This document shows positions 34,261 to 46,330 of a stretch of 64,000 nucleotides of DNA, one piece after another. Within the stretch, counting starts at the first letter, position 1; each line of letters begins with the position of its first letter. The position numbers and the translations under genes were made by a program. The stretch comes from Simmondsia chinensis (taxonomy: Eukaryota; Streptophyta; Magnoliopsida; Caryophyllales; Simmondsiaceae). Below the pieces are notes generated by a model that made no database searches, was not told the DNA's origin, and saw only the letters and a program-made list of their open reading frames with translations. The DNA is taken from positions 6,083,320 to 6,147,319 of the forward strand of contig JAGTTD010000007.1 in assembly GCA_018398585.1 (NCBI GenBank), given 5' to 3'.

Positions 34261-34349
34261 CATGGTCTCAGAGCAAAATCCCTAAACCTAATTCCTCTCT
34301 CCTCTCAACCATCCCCTCTCTTCTAAAACAACAAACCCCAGGGATAGGG

Positions 34350-35100
34350 TCCAATGGCAGCAGCATCATCTTCCTCCTCCTCCCCCATTCGATCCGCTAC
34401 TATTGGTCCCTTCCCATCCTGCCGTCGCGTCGTGTCACCCCCCCCCCCCCCCCCCCAAATCGTGACTCCCATTGTGTTTCCGTGATCACTCCCTAGCCAA
34501 AGAATTTGACCTTCAACCACTCTTTGAAAAGAAACCAAAACCATGGATACCTATCTAACCGAACTTAAAACAATCAGTGATAGTCTTGTTGCCATTGATT
34601 CCCCTGTCTCTAATAAGAAACATCTTCACTTTGCTCTATATAGATTACCTGCGGAGTCTGTTGCATTTTAATACCATGATGCACTCTTTTCCATGCAATC
34701 TCCCTTTTGAAGAACTCAAGACCGCTCTCTTAACAAACAGGCTATTGTACTCCACCTTCAAGGATGCACTCATACTAACTTCGGTCATGCTAATCAAAAA
34801 ATAGTCAGGTCACTGAGGTCGTGAAGGATGTGGCCGCAATGGCCAAGGATGTAATTCTAATACCAATAGAGGTCATGGAGGCCGTGACGGAGGCCACGAT
34901 CAGCAACACCAACAGCCGCCAGTAGGGGCCCAAGTCAGCTCGATACCAGAGTCCCTCCTTCGCAGTTCCAATCTTAGGTAAGAAATGCGGGTAACCTTCC
35001 TCGTCAATTCAATGATATCACTCTTGGGCGAAGACTGGGTGATACATTTGTTATAAGTAGGTCATGTTGCGCCACATTAGTCCCAGCTCTACTTACAAAC
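34350..35100 (+). pseudogene. TE6 gag remnant
   Basis: Readable pieces: MDTYLTELKTISDSLVAIDSP and KKHLHFALYRLPAES, close in style to TE7 gag (YLSKLKAITDDLATIDSP). A glycine/arginine-type GRG region is frameshifted. A 19-C run at 34438-34456 lies upstream. The N-terminal gag core is largely gone. Confidence 0.7.
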
Positions 35101-36660
35101 TGACCTCTCTCATTCCCTCTCGGCTATGATGATTAGTGATCAACCCGATTGCACGTGGTACCCAAACTCTGGACCATCTAAACATGACTTCCAACTCAAG
35201 TATCTCACCCAATATTCATCCTATATTCCATTAGATATATATGAGAAATTGAAAACCAGACACAGTACGGTATCTCTTGGAATCCTGAATATGAGGTTAC
35301 CAATAATTGTAATAGTACTAATCCACATATATTTTTCTCTCATCAATTGGCACTAGTTGAAGTACTGAAAATTTTTACATATTTTTTTGATGAGAAATTA
35401 ATGTGAAAGGAGAAAGGGAAAGAAATAAGGAAAAAAAAATCCCCACTGAGAGGCAAATTCTATTCGTTGTCTCCATTTTCCTAGAAAGGGAAAGATGAAT
35501 GGACTTATGGCTTTAAATCAATTCAAGTTGGCAGTGGGTCTCTCCTACTGGTTACCCATTTGGGTTCCTCTATCATTCGTACAAAATCTTGCTCTCTTTG
35601 TATCTCATTCTATCAGTTCCTGACCTTACCTATAATCTTTTATCTATCAAACAGTTATGCTGTGAATGATTGCGTGGTTGAATTTGACACTTTTTTTTTT
35701 TTTTTTGTGTCAAGGACAAGGTTACTAGGTCTCCTCCACTCCGAATGCACGGTAATGGTCCCCTTTGGGCTTTCCCACTCATCTCACTAGACCGGTAGCT
35801 CGCAAGGTCATCGCTGAACTTTGGCATAGGAGATTAGTTCATTTATGAAATTCAGTTTTGGACATGCGTCGTTTACCTTCTAGTTATTTTGATGTACGGC
35901 AGGCCCACATCCCCTACATTTACAAATTTCGATACTATGTTGTTTTTATTATGACTTTTCACGTTTTACTTGGCTATATCCGATGCTTACGAAAGATGAA
36001 ATCTTTAATTTATTCTCCGATTCCAAAATCTTTTTGGCAAATCAATTTCTACTAAACTAGTGTTTTCAAAATGATGGCTGGGGGTCATGAGTTTGAAAAT
36101 TGACATATGAGTGCCCTTTGTGAAACTCATGGCATTCACTTTCGTCTTTCCTGACCCGATATTCCACAACAAAATGGAGTGTCGGAATGTAAGCATCAAC
36201 ATACAAGCGAAATGGTACGGATGCTTCCTCTTCAAGCTCATTTACCACCACTGATTTAAGCTGAGGCTACTTATATGGCTTGTCGCATTATAAATTGTTT
36301 ACCAATTCCTGCTTTACAAGAGTTAACCCCTTTTTAAAAGCTTTTTTGTCAAATCCCCGATTATACTTTCTTTCCTGTCTTGAGGTGTTCTTGTTATCCC
36401 AACATTATTCTCTGTACCACTCATAAATTAGCGCCTCGCTCCATCCCTTGTGCCTTCTTGGGTACGTGGCGCATTGCAAAGGGTATAGATGTCTCGACCC
36501 CACAACAGGTCGTCTCTGCATTAGTCATGTTCGATTTATTGAAACTTCTGTTCCTTATCATAATTCCTTAGCTAGCACAGCGGTAAACCATGTGGCTCCA
36601 AGTTCGATTTTTGTTTCATTACAAATAACATACCCCGACTACGACTCGTGAGACACCCCC
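35100..36660 (+). pseudogene. TE6 protease-integrase remnant
   Basis: Protease active-site area reads TWYPNSGPSKHDFQ, where the family has PDSGA, so the catalytic Asp is Asn. About 35,360-35,530 does not read as copia and may be a small insertion. Integrase pieces follow: CCFYYDFSRFTW, then a QNGVSE-like segment near 36,170, and the SH3-like C-terminal part LDPTTGRLCISHVRFIET (36,490-36,550). Split by many stops. Confidence 0.75.
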
Positions 36661-36879
36661 TCGCCCTGGGTCGACTATGTCTTGATCTCTCAGCCTGGAC
36701 CCTGACAAACCAGCTCCTATAGGAATTGGTCCCGCGCGGGTTTCTATGGACCCAGCTCCAATTTCTTCGAGCTTGGATAGTTCCATTGTCCCCACTTCAT
36801 CTAATGTTCACCGAGTGCGTACTCGCCTTAAGAACTTTCTCTTTCTTCTATTATAATCATTCACTAGCTTACCTTCTTC

Positions 36880-38260
36880 ACACAGGCTGTTAGGAACCCG
36901 CAATGGCAAGAGACAATGGCTGACGAATTTAATGCCCTCAGACTTAGGATCTTATTCCTCCTTCTCCTTCCCCTTCTCAAGTGTCGTTGGTAGTACTTGA
37001 AAATATATAATTAAATATAAGGTTGATGGCTCCATTAATCGTTTTAAAGTTAGATTATTGACTCAAGGGTTTCATCACCAGGAGGGTCTTGATTATTTTA
37101 AACCATCAAGTCCTGTTGTTAAACCCACTCCTATAAGGTTCATTCTTGCCTTAGTTGTCACAAACTCATGGACTATTCCTCAACTTGATATCAAAAATAC
37201 ATTTTTTGCATGGCCACCTCACTGAGGAATTCTATATGAAACAACCTAATAGGGTTCAAACATACCCTAATCATGTCTGTCGCCTTCATAAGGCTCTTTA
37301 TGGACTCGAGCTTGGTTTCAGCCTTGGGTTCCACTATAGTAAGGCTTTCCCTATTCATACATCGACTCCCCACTGGACTAGTATGTGTATTGCTCTAAGT
37401 TGATATTATCCTCACAAGCTCTCATCCTTCCCTTCCACATTGGTTTATCGACACTCTATCCACCCAATTTGCCATGAAAGACCTAGGCACCCTACACTGT
37501 TTTGTTAGCATTGAGGCTAAACCCACCCGTGATGGCTATTCCTAACCCAACACAAATACACATTAGACTTGCTCATCAAACATGATATGCTTGATGCAAA
37601 ACCTATTTAGATACCTCTCCTAGCCTGAGCACAGCAACTGGGGGGGATCTCCTTACAGATCCAACTAAGTTTCAAAGTGCGGTAGGTGCTCTTGAATATT
37701 TAACCAAGACTCCTAATATATGTTATGTTGTTAATCATGTGTCTCAGTTTGTGGATGCTCCTAGGATCTCTCATTCACAGATGGTGAAGCGCATCCTTCA
37801 GTACTTAAAGCATACTTCTAATCATGGTTTCACTACCTCTCCAGGTTCCTATGCGATCATGAAGGCTTTTGCAAATGTTGATTGGGGTAGGTGCCCCAAC
37901 ATTCAGCATTCCACTACTGGCTTTGCTCTTTTCCTCAGCCCTAACCTCCTCTCCTGGCAGGCCAAGAAGCAACCTATAGTTGCCAAGTCTACTACCGAAT
38001 TTAAGTAACGTGTTGTTGCTTAGGTAGTTGCTGAATATGGTTGGATCAGGTACCTCATGCATGATCTCGCCCTTCGTCATTCTAAGTCTATCCTCATCTA
38101 CAGTGATAACGTGTCCACTACATATCTTGCTGCCAATCCCATTTACCATAGTAACAATGTTGATATTGATTGTTACTATATTTGTGAGAAAGTGATTAAA
38201 AGTGATATCTAGGTTCAATTCACTTCTACTACCAAACAAATTGTTGACATCTTCATCAAA
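36880..38260 (+). pseudogene. TE6 reverse transcriptase-RNase H remnant
   Basis: RT: DGSINRFKVRLLTQGFHHQEG then VVKPTPIRFILALV and QLDIKN. The catalytic YVDD region near 37,400 is not recognisable. RNase H is better kept: RILQYLKHTSNHGF, FALFLSPNLLSWQAKKQPIV, then YSDNVSTTYLAANPIYH, and ADIFTK-like DIFIKGLS. Stops and frameshifts throughout. Confidence 0.8.
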
Positions 38261-38363
38261 GGATTGTCCGCCGACCACTTCATTATCACAAGGTCAATCT
38301 TCACACCCCCCCCCCCCCCCCCCTCCTCTCCTCCCCCAACCCAGCGGCTTCAAATTAAGGGGA

Positions 38364-38522
38364 TGTATTGGTACAATATACTAGATTGATATGCTTAGGA
38401 TGTTTCCTGATCTTTTATAATATTCTCCATGAACTATATTGCAATTTCTCTTGTACTTCTCTCACTATACAATGATACATCAACAACCCTATTGGGCATT
38501 GTTCCTTATAATAAACCTTTCA
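38364..38522 (+). repeat. TE6 3' LTR
   Basis: Starts TGTATTGGTACAATATAC right after AATTAAGGGGA (polypurine tract), ends ATAATAAACCTTTCA. An 18-C run lies just upstream (38306-38323). Confidence 0.9.
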
Positions 38523-38524
38523 CA

Positions 38525-38529
38525 TAGTC
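38525..38529. other. TE5 right target duplication
   Basis: TAGTC, overlapping the TE6 duplication CATAG by three bases. Pairs with TAGAC at 28077-28081. Confidence 0.65.
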
Positions 38530-38728
38530 GTTAAGAATTAAAACTTATACAATAATAATGGAGAAAACATAATTAGTTTTCAACTTATGGATATCTAATT
38601 ACCAAACTATACCGGTTGTGGTCAATCCATTGCGTAACAACATTTATTTGATTTGGTCATAATATGCAATGAAGAAATGAGTCCAAGTTCCAACATTAAC
38701 AATGTCAGGAAAAACGAAGAGAACATAC

Positions 38729-38888
38729 TTATGAGTTCGTACGTGACGATCATGGTTGTTCCATAGAGGGACATGTTTAAGAACCGCGGCCCGAACCCTC
38801 TATAGAAGCCCCGCCATCCATCCTCTTCAACAAGTGCCTTCGCTGTTCTCATCACTGATGGTCTCCCAGCACCATAATTGTCCATAAC
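38729..38888 (-). CDS. Carrier exon 5
   Basis: Acceptor TTAG, donor A|GTATG at 38728. Residues 267-319, EEDGWRGFYRGFGPRF to TYELI. If the donor is not used, reading runs ~35 more residues to a stop at 38622, giving a tail unlike the family. Confidence 0.9.
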
Positions 38889-41800
38889 CTAACAAAAAAA
38901 ACTCATTGAAAAGTTGTACGAACATTAAGCTAAAAGACAGAAATTCTTGCCCGCATCAATGTCATGGTTCTGCTTGATGGAATCAGATTGAAGTTTGTGG
39001 TCATATCATGCTCACACTAATAGTATCATATAAAGCAAGTTATCATGACCGTTACATAATAAGTTGTGACAATCATGTTGTGTTTTGACACTTACATAAA
39101 AAGTTGCTTTTTCATATCTCGTGTTTGAAGAAAATTGCAAAAAATTCCCTTGCTTTTGCCTCAAAAACAAAACAAAAAAAAAAAAAAAAAAAACCCTCGC
39201 AAGAAATTCAAACACTTAACCTCCTCTCTTGTCAAAAATCCATCAATTTACCCCAATCCATTAAGTTGACCTTGAACTCAACTTTTTGTGACTATTTTGC
39301 CCCACAAAAGTGAGGGATTTAAGTGTTTAATTTTATTTTTAGAAGGGAGTTTTCTGCTTTTAGATAAAAGATATGGGAGCTCTGTTTTTAGGCAAAAGAT
39401 AGGGAGTCTTATGTTTTACACAAAACATAAGAGATTTACCTAAAAATAAATCTTCTAATTATTTACAATAATAATTTATATAAAACATTTTTAAAATTTC
39501 AATGAAAAAAATTTTAGAAAAAAAATATAAGATTAAATACAATAATTTTTTAACAAAAAAATAGTGCAGATTCCCACAGTTCCCCTTACACATATACTCA
39601 TTTGATTTGGTGCATGAGGACGAGTTTCTTTCAACTAAAGTACATTTTGGTCAATGAGGCTCTAGCAGCATGTCAAAGAACCACCTATATCAAAAGCTTA
39701 AGTTGTTAACTGAAAAGCAAGTGAAATGGTTACTAATCAATTTGAATCGCATCGAATGTTTTTACCTGAAGTCGTGTTTTGACAGTGTCAATAGGAGTGG
39801 TAATAACAGAGGAACAGGCACCAGCAACCATACCTGCTGTGGCTTGAACAGTCACCATTTCAACATGAGATGGCTTTTTCTCCACATTTTCTCCGTAGCC
39901 AAGGCTCCTACATGCATAATAATGAACATAGCATAAAACTATATTTTGAAAATGATTTTTTTATTGCTCTTTATTCTTGTTTTTAGGGCCCCCCCCCCCC
40001 CCCCAAAAAAAAAAAGAAAAAAACCAATTTGAGTGAAACTAAAAACTAAAAATAAAAACAAGAGAGGATCATTCGAAAACCCAATTTTTGTTATTCAAAA
40101 ATCAAAATTTGCGAATAGAAAACAATACCAAACAGACTCTTAAATAGTTTTCACTTTCTAGTTCTTAGGACATGTTTTGCCAAGCTTCTTTTTCAGAAAA
40201 ATAAAAGTGAACTTTTCAAAAAAAAAAAAAAAAAGAACACTTTTTTTCTAGGATTCGAGGTTATTTGGCCTAAAAACAAAAACTATTTTGCTACTTTTAA
40301 GCAGAAGTAGACAAATATTGCTTCTCCTTTAAAGCAATACCAGAAACAAAACCACAAAAAAAATAAAAATAAATAAAAGAATTTCAAACAAAAATCTATG
40401 GAAAACACTTTTTGTAGAAATGCTTCAGCAAGTATTTTCTGATAATTCAATTCTTGTGTCACCTTCCCGAGAAGTAGGTAAAACACGTTTGGTTTCCAGG
40501 ACAGGAAATAGAACTTCCTTAAGTTGATTAGTTAAAAATGAACGAATTAATACTTACCTGGGGGGCTAGGTAAGTTATTTCCTACATTCTGCCAACTTCC
40601 AGCAAACCAAACAAGAGCCAAAATCCGTACTTCCTATGAATTTCTACTACCCGCGTTTACTTCCCGCATACCAAATGAGGCCTCAGTTCTTTACAGCTTA
40701 ACCAAATAGGCCATTGGTGAAAAAACAATAGTCAAAGCAACTGTGGCTATTAGTAACTTGCGCAATTTTAGTGGAAGTACCTCCAAATATAGTGCTGGGC
40801 AGCACCATAAGAGCCCCACCAAAGAGCAGAAGCAGGAGATTGAGTCAAAGCAGTCAATCCGAATCCTCTGTAAATTCCACGTATTCCTTCAGTTTTTATC
40901 ACCTTCCGCACCACATGAATAGGTCCTTTGCATACTGTAGTCCCTGGAAGCCCCTGTACCATTAGTCTCTGGCACACCTGCAAGACCCACACAAGCATGT
41001 TAAGCAAAACTTTAACATGTATTTTGATGCTCATTCATCAAAGTTCCTATGTGTGACTGTCAGCAACAAAATCCCACTTCAACATATATGCCTAGAGGCT
41101 ACTCCATACATTATTTTGCTTTTGGATGGAATCTTACTTGTATATATACACACCAACTCCTTGGGCTAGACTCACGCTCGATGAGATTTGACACAAAGAT
41201 GTTGGATTTATATGTAGAGTGTGGTTGTACTAGGACTTATATACATAGAACAGAGAACAGCGCCAATACGATTTAAGCTCATGACACACTAGGGCTTATA
41301 TATATTGCAGAGTTTAGAGTTGAGACGTCTCGTGTAAACTTCTTCAGATATAGAGAAATTCATACGCTCCCCTCTGTGAACGTAGGCTCTGGGCAAACCA
41401 AAAATGAGCACCAAGAATGAAATGGAAAAAGAACAGAGAAATCAAACATACCACATCCAACGGCACATAGTATACACAGGAAACTGAATTCGACAACATG
41501 CCTGCTACTCCATTAGCAACACCAAGCCTAGTTGCTTCTGGCATGTTAAATCTCTCCAAATATTTCAGAGTCATGTCTTTTGACATCTCAAGTGATGTTA
41601 GTACAAGGACCCGTCCTGGTACCGATCCAATTGCTGAAGTTCCAAATCCCCTGAAAATTCCCGCGACGCCATCTGTTCTTAATATGTGTGAAAATACTGA
41701 TATTCCAGGCATGTCAGAAAGCAGAGAACCAGATACTTGCACTCTCGTCTTCACAACTGCAGTCGGGTGTAGCAAGGCCGACTGAGCGGTAAAGAGAATG

Positions 41801-44800
41801 GCGCCTATTACGTGAAATCTTGTTTTGTCTAACCTGTCACAAAAGAATTTTATAGAAACTCAAATCAACGGTAGTTTGACAATGATTCTGGATCAATTAT
41901 TAGTTTTATGAACGCTTGAACTCAGTTTCACCATCCTCAAAGCACTGAGAAGTCATCAAATGCTTCTAATCAATAGGAAAAGGAAATTAAAAGATTATGG
42001 TGAGCATGTATATGAGTCGGGCATTTCATCCGGATCTATGCTATAAATCTATTGTGGTTTCAAGGATCATCCGTCATGGAAAAACTTCTTCTAAGTGGAT
42101 ATGCAAAAGTATGCTACAAATCAAAAAAAATTCTCCATTATCCTAATTAAAGAATCTCTATGAGAAAATCCAAGATTTTACTATAGTTATTGTAATTCCA
42201 AGTTTCACAGTGGATGAGGTACGCGTTCGAATCCCTTGGTTTTCCCTCCATTTGAGAGAAGGCAGCCTTATAAATCTTTGGTGTTTTGTTTGTGAGGTCA
42301 TTAGCTTCCATTGTACTCAATAATGACCAGCTCAAAATCAATTACATGAAACTATGACATTGTGGCCTTCTGTTTGACTATATGGTTCCACCTACTTATA
42401 CACTTCAAATACCTAAACCACAGTCCATGTTCTATTGTGCCTACACATTAGGCTCCATTTGGTTGAAAGGAATTTCTCTTTTATTATGACTTTGCGTAAA
42501 GGAATACAACCACCATCACCACCTAGTGCCTCAAAGAGGCTCCTATCAAGGCAGGATATGAGAAGTAAGGATGCTACCCTGTAGAGAGGCTGTTCCAAAG
42601 GTCCCCAATCCTAAAAAGAATCATACTCAAGTCAAATGAGAACAGAGTTATGTAACGCAACAGACACTGCTCAAGTCAAATAAAGCAATATTAATAATAA
42701 TAAAAGACCAAAGCTTGAGATATTAAAATATATATATAATTTCTCTTATAAAATAATGAGATGACAAAAAACTCATACATATAATTAAAGTCAATCATCG
42801 CGTAAAGAAATAATAAAAATAATTCAAAGAGAATATTTCTTTCTCCAAAGAGAGGAATTAAAATCCCTTGCACCATTCTGACTTCACCGCAAATTACAAA
42901 ATACGACACGTCATGGGAACATGAAGATAGAGGGCTTAGGAGGAGATTCAGAGTTGGGTTAAATTTGGAAGGGCAAATCGAACCCCTCTACAGAATTAAG
43001 TTGTATTTGGATCCGGGTCCCAGTTCCAACACGTTTAAATGCGGTTTTAAAGTGGGACATGTTCATATCAGGTTGAGCTTGTTTACCATTTTAATACCAC
43101 GTTAGTTACGTCAAGTTGTGAGTTCTTTCGAGTTGAATACTACTAGAATTATAAAGGTAATTTTACTTATAGTTGACTATGTTAATTTAAAATTTTTATT
43201 TTACACAATGAAACTAATTTCCTAAACGAAATGAAAGAAAGTTTTGAATAAAAAGTATTTTTGATTGAAAATACATCAAGGAGAAATCTTTTCTAGGTGG
43301 AAAATATCATCCCTCTAACCAAATGGAGCCTTATTGCGTGTACAACCATCGTCACTTTCAAAATGTCTCTTGACAACTTCAACTGGCTACCCTCACTTTT
43401 TTTCAGGCAGCAGGATGGAAACTTGAAACTAAGTCCCATTTCTATAGAGCTACAATAACAGTTATGTTTTACCATCAGATCAGAGCCTCTTGGCACTAGT
43501 TTCCATTACATGTGAACTTGTACCATACACATGCCACAAACGCTAGTATCGATACATGTTTACAAAGAAAAAGATAGAAGCAATAGCTGCAAAAGCCGAA
43601 AATCAGTTTATATAAAAATTATTTCATCATCAAACAGCCATTAAATTACGGATTTTTTGCTAGTGGTTACACTACTGCCTTGACTTAACAATACTTTGTG
43701 GCAACCATAATGCATACATACCATATTTCCTTGAGTAAAACATATTAATAAATGTATTTAGGCATCAAAAATTATTAAAATAGGTTAAGAAATTAAGGAT
43801 TGTAAAACTATTTATTCAAATTTTCTCCAAACAAAAGGTTTAAAACCAACCCATGCTCCTTTTAAAACCCAATGTAATAGCCAAAACCAGATTAAACCAA
43901 TCTAACCCTGGACCTTGTTCAAACTGCTAATGAAGTAAAACAAGTAGCCGAGAAGTTTCTGGAACAATTGAACCATCAAAAACCCAAACGGGTGGGCCAG
44001 AAGCATTAATTTGCTCAGTCAACTTGAAAAACGGCCATAACTTTGATCTGTAAGGAGTTACAGTTCCCACAACTTGTCAAATCGAAGCCTTCAGTCTGAA
44101 TTATGCAAACCCAACGGCTTTGCCGCACTCATCTATTTCCCCAGATTCGGCCTCTAAACCTGTTTGGGGAACTTTTATGTTTTTTCAAATAGTCCAATGA
44201 CATTTTTATAATTTCACACTTTTAATGGCATTTTCATAATTTCACGTTTTAGGATTTTCTTTGTTTTGCCTGTAAATAGTCACCATAGTTGGCTGTAATG
44301 CTCATTCTCCAATTACTCAATACAAGAAACTCTAGTTTCTCTTCTTTTTTGGTGGATTCCAAGTTTACTCTTCGAATTAAATGCGCTCGATTCAAACTTT
44401 AAATTTCCATTCCGCATTACTTAGTAGCACTAACTGCATTGTTGACTAAAAAGTCACGAGTCAAATCTCATTTTCAATACTTAAAAAAAATTTAAGTATG
44501 AAGGGGACATGTACTATATATTCAAACCTAATAGCCCTTTGCATCAGGAGACATATTAGAGTATATAACCTCTGTTAGCAAAATACGGTATAGAAAATAA
44601 ACAGGATCTACTAAGTAGGGGCGTTATTCAACTGTATACAAACTTATAAAAATAAAGAATAATGTTAATCATAATAATCTTAGCACAAAAAATAACATAT
44701 AGCAAATGATAGGGTACAATCAATAATTTAAGAGTTAAAAATGAGAAATTTAGCAAAACACAAAATATGTATATTTAATATTTGTAAGTATTCATTATTT

Positions 44801-45370
44801 TTAGTTATCATTTCTTTTTTAATTGGGAAAAATACAGATATGTGGTATTATATGTCTATTATAAGTATAATTTCAAAAAAATGTGTATTTTAACGTACTA
44901 CTGACAATTATATGTAGATGCCCTATTAGAGTGTCTCAACTTTCGGCTCTTTCTCAAAACAAATATATATATACACAATCTTAGTGTGTATATTTAGAAC
45001 CTCCCACGCTAAAACTATAGTGTGTATCATGGGCTTGAATCAAATTAGCCCAATTTTCTACCTTATAAGCAGGTCTCAATACAACCAAACTTTAAACATA
45101 AACAACACGCCCTTATTAAACAGGAAAGTATAAATACATGTCCAAAACATGTATTATACACGAACTTTGCTAACATAGTAGTACATAACCATTCTTATAC
45201 ATTCACCTGTTTAAACTTTTTCGAATAGCTGATCGCTTGACGAAAACAATTCACAAATTAACAAAGAAAAAGAAAAAGAGGAAGAAATTAAACCTGTCCC
45301 AGTTGATGTTGGTATCAGCCAGAGCTTCAGCCAACTGAGGAGCGGTGCCGGTTTCAGTTTCCGCCGCCAT
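38729..45370 (-). CDS. Mitochondrial carrier, SLC25A44-like (five exons, last exon not found)
   Basis: Predicted inner-membrane transporter of the mitochondrial carrier family. Exons: 45370-45294, 41833-41452, 40977-40781, 39907-39766, 38888-38729. All introns follow GT-AG and all joins keep phase, giving 319 residues plus one base. Three tandem repeats, each followed by a G-[IF]-[FY]-R-G-F-G block. Signature P-x-[DE]-x-x-[KR]: repeat 1 reads P49-x-A51-x-x-K54, repeat 2 P150-x-D152-x-x-C155, repeat 3 P257-x-D259-x-x-K262 (canonical). The start MAAETETGTAPQ and segment NINWDRLDKTRFHVIGAIL match plant SLC25A44-like proteins; the animal relative moves branched-chain amino acids. The plant substrate is not shown by sequence. 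Family length is ~330-345, so only ~15-25 residues are missing. The only clear host gene here. Confidence 0.93.
39766..39907 (-). CDS. Carrier exon 4
   Basis: Acceptor TGTAG, donor CAG|GTAAA. Residues 219-266, loop plus helix 5 and the canonical third signature TTPIDTVKTRLQ. Confidence 0.93.
39989..40004 (+). repeat. 16-C homopolymer followed by A run (intron 3)
   Basis: C16 then A11 in carrier intron 3. One of five long C/G runs in the window. Confidence 0.9.
40140..40690. repeat. Possible MITE pair in carrier intron 3
   Basis: ATGTTTTGCCAAGCTTCTTTTTCAG near 40170 and CGTTTGGTTTCCAGGACAGG near 40487 look like the start of small non-autonomous transposons. GCATACCAAATGAGGCC near 40670-40682 looks like an end in inverse orientation. 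Boundaries and target duplications could not be fixed. Confidence 0.3.
40781..40977 (-). CDS. Carrier exon 3
   Basis: Acceptor TTGCAG, donor AG|GTAC. Residues 154-218: VCQRLMVQGL through GIYRGFGLT and SPASALWWGSYGAAQH, the second repeat. Confidence 0.93.
41452..41833 (-). CDS. Carrier exon 2
   Basis: Acceptor CAG at 41836-41834, donor GTATG at 41451. Residues 26 (completed) to 153: the whole first repeat and the start of the second up to VPLDV. Confidence 0.93.
42451..43330. mobile_element. Tourist-like (PIF/Harbinger) non-autonomous transposon
   Basis: 880 bp in carrier intron 1. Terminal inverted repeats: GGCTCCATTTGGTTGAAAGG at the left; right end reads CCTCTAACCAAATGGAGCC, whose complement is GGCTCCATTTGGTTAGAGG. 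Flanked by TTA on both sides (42448-42450, 43331-43333), the 3-bp target duplication of this superfamily. No transposase frame inside, so it depended on an enzyme in trans. Confidence 0.85.
43850..44480 (+). repeat. LTR-like fragment in carrier intron 1
   Basis: GGCCATAACTTTGATCTGTAAGGAGTTACAG, a GCCTGTAAATAGTCACC box, and CAATTACTCAATACAAGAAACTC resemble U3, TATA and R-U5 of plant gypsy LTRs. No second copy, primer site or target duplication was identified, so solo LTR or fragment. Confidence 0.4.
45294..45370 (-). CDS. Carrier exon 1
   Basis: ATG at 45370 to the donor AG|GTTTAA (45293). Encodes 25 residues plus two bases, an acidic matrix-side leader without a cleavable presequence, as usual for carriers. 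Confidence 0.9.
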
Positions 45371-46330
45371 TGATGACCTCAGAGCCTCGTGAGAATGCTA
45401 AACTGTGTGAAATTAAGATCGCAGTGATAGGAATTCTTGGGCAAAACAGAATTGCAGTGAAGGAGACGACGGTTTCATACGCTCAGGAGGGACTTTCCAG
45501 TTGAATGGAGAAAAGAATTCGCGGCAAGGAATAACGGGTAAACTTCTCTGATCAACCTTGTTCAAACTTCTATTTGACTTACAACTAGAGTTCTCACTAT
45601 AATAGAAATTATTAAATTTTGAATATTATATTTTGGTTAATATTAATAAGGCTTCTGTTAACACAATAAAATTAATAAAGAAAGAGGAAAATAAGGAAAG
45701 AAGATTTAGTAATTTAGGTAATAATTTTGCTACGTTTATCTAGTAAACTAATAAAAAGAAACTTTTTCTATTTTAATTATATATTTATTAAAGATGGTGA
45801 TACGTAATTTTTAAATTTATTTATATTTTTTAGATAACAATTTAAATCATTTTTATTCTATATAACTAAAATTGAGAATGTTTTAATATAATAAGATATT
45901 TGCGCTTGTTTTTTGGCAAAACAAACTACAATTGAGGGGGAAAAAGAATTTTATTCATAATATTACAGGGAGAACATATAATTATTTACATTCTTTTTCT
46001 CACCATAATTCTATTAACAATTGTTGAGGTTGTCTACCTTATTTCTTTTTCGAGATTATATATAAGAAAGATTGTTACTCTAAAAAATATAATTAAACTC
46101 AAAAAAGTTTATATCACCATCTTTTAAAATCATATTATTAAAATAACCTTTTTTTTTTTTTGTTCTTTTACTAAATAAACCCAGCAAAATTTTTCTTTAA
46201 ATCAATAAACCCCCTTCCTTCCTTAATTCTTTATAATCGCACTCCCCTTAATTTGTCATTCCCTTTCCTTATTTTCCCCTCTCCCTTAATTTTGTTGGGT
46301 TAACGAGTGCTATTTGGCACCATTTAGCAT
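45371..46330. other. Carrier upstream region
   Basis: AT-rich spacer 5' of the carrier gene, expected to hold its promoter. I see no decisive TATA box close to the ATG. No other gene recognised. Confidence 0.4.

Larger units (their letters stand above)
34111..38522 (+). mobile_element. TE6: copia retrotransposon (Ale/Retrofit-like), nested at TE5 end
   Basis: Short LTRs 34111-34260 (150 bp) and 38364-38522 (159 bp), perfect 5-bp target duplication CATAG, PBS TGGTCTCAGAGC. Domain order is copia; LSWQAKKQPIVAKSTTEFK and YLAANPIYHSNNVDIDCYY in RNase H and the very short LTR suit the Ale/Retrofit lineage. Gag and pol are heavily mutated. Two long C runs lie inside. Confidence 0.9.
41834..45293 (-). 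other. Carrier intron 1 (3.46 kb)
   Basis: Carries a Tourist-like transposon (42451-43330) and an LTR-like fragment (~43850-44480). The rest is AT-rich with no open frame. A TTCGAATCC-like box B at 42215-42230 may belong to a decayed SINE but has no box A. Confidence 0.85.

Noticed and set aside
37805..38278. 157-codon minus-strand frame
   Set aside because: Antisense to a readable copia RNase H in TE6.
38622..38728. Extension of carrier exon 5 to the stop at 38622 as the true C-terminus
   Set aside because: A good donor (A|GTATG) sits exactly where the family-like sequence stops, and the ~35-residue tail does not resemble carriers.
42205..42235. Possible tRNA or SINE box B (CGTTCGAATCCC)
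   Set aside because: No convincing box A at the right distance and no cloverleaf; recorded only as a weak hint.
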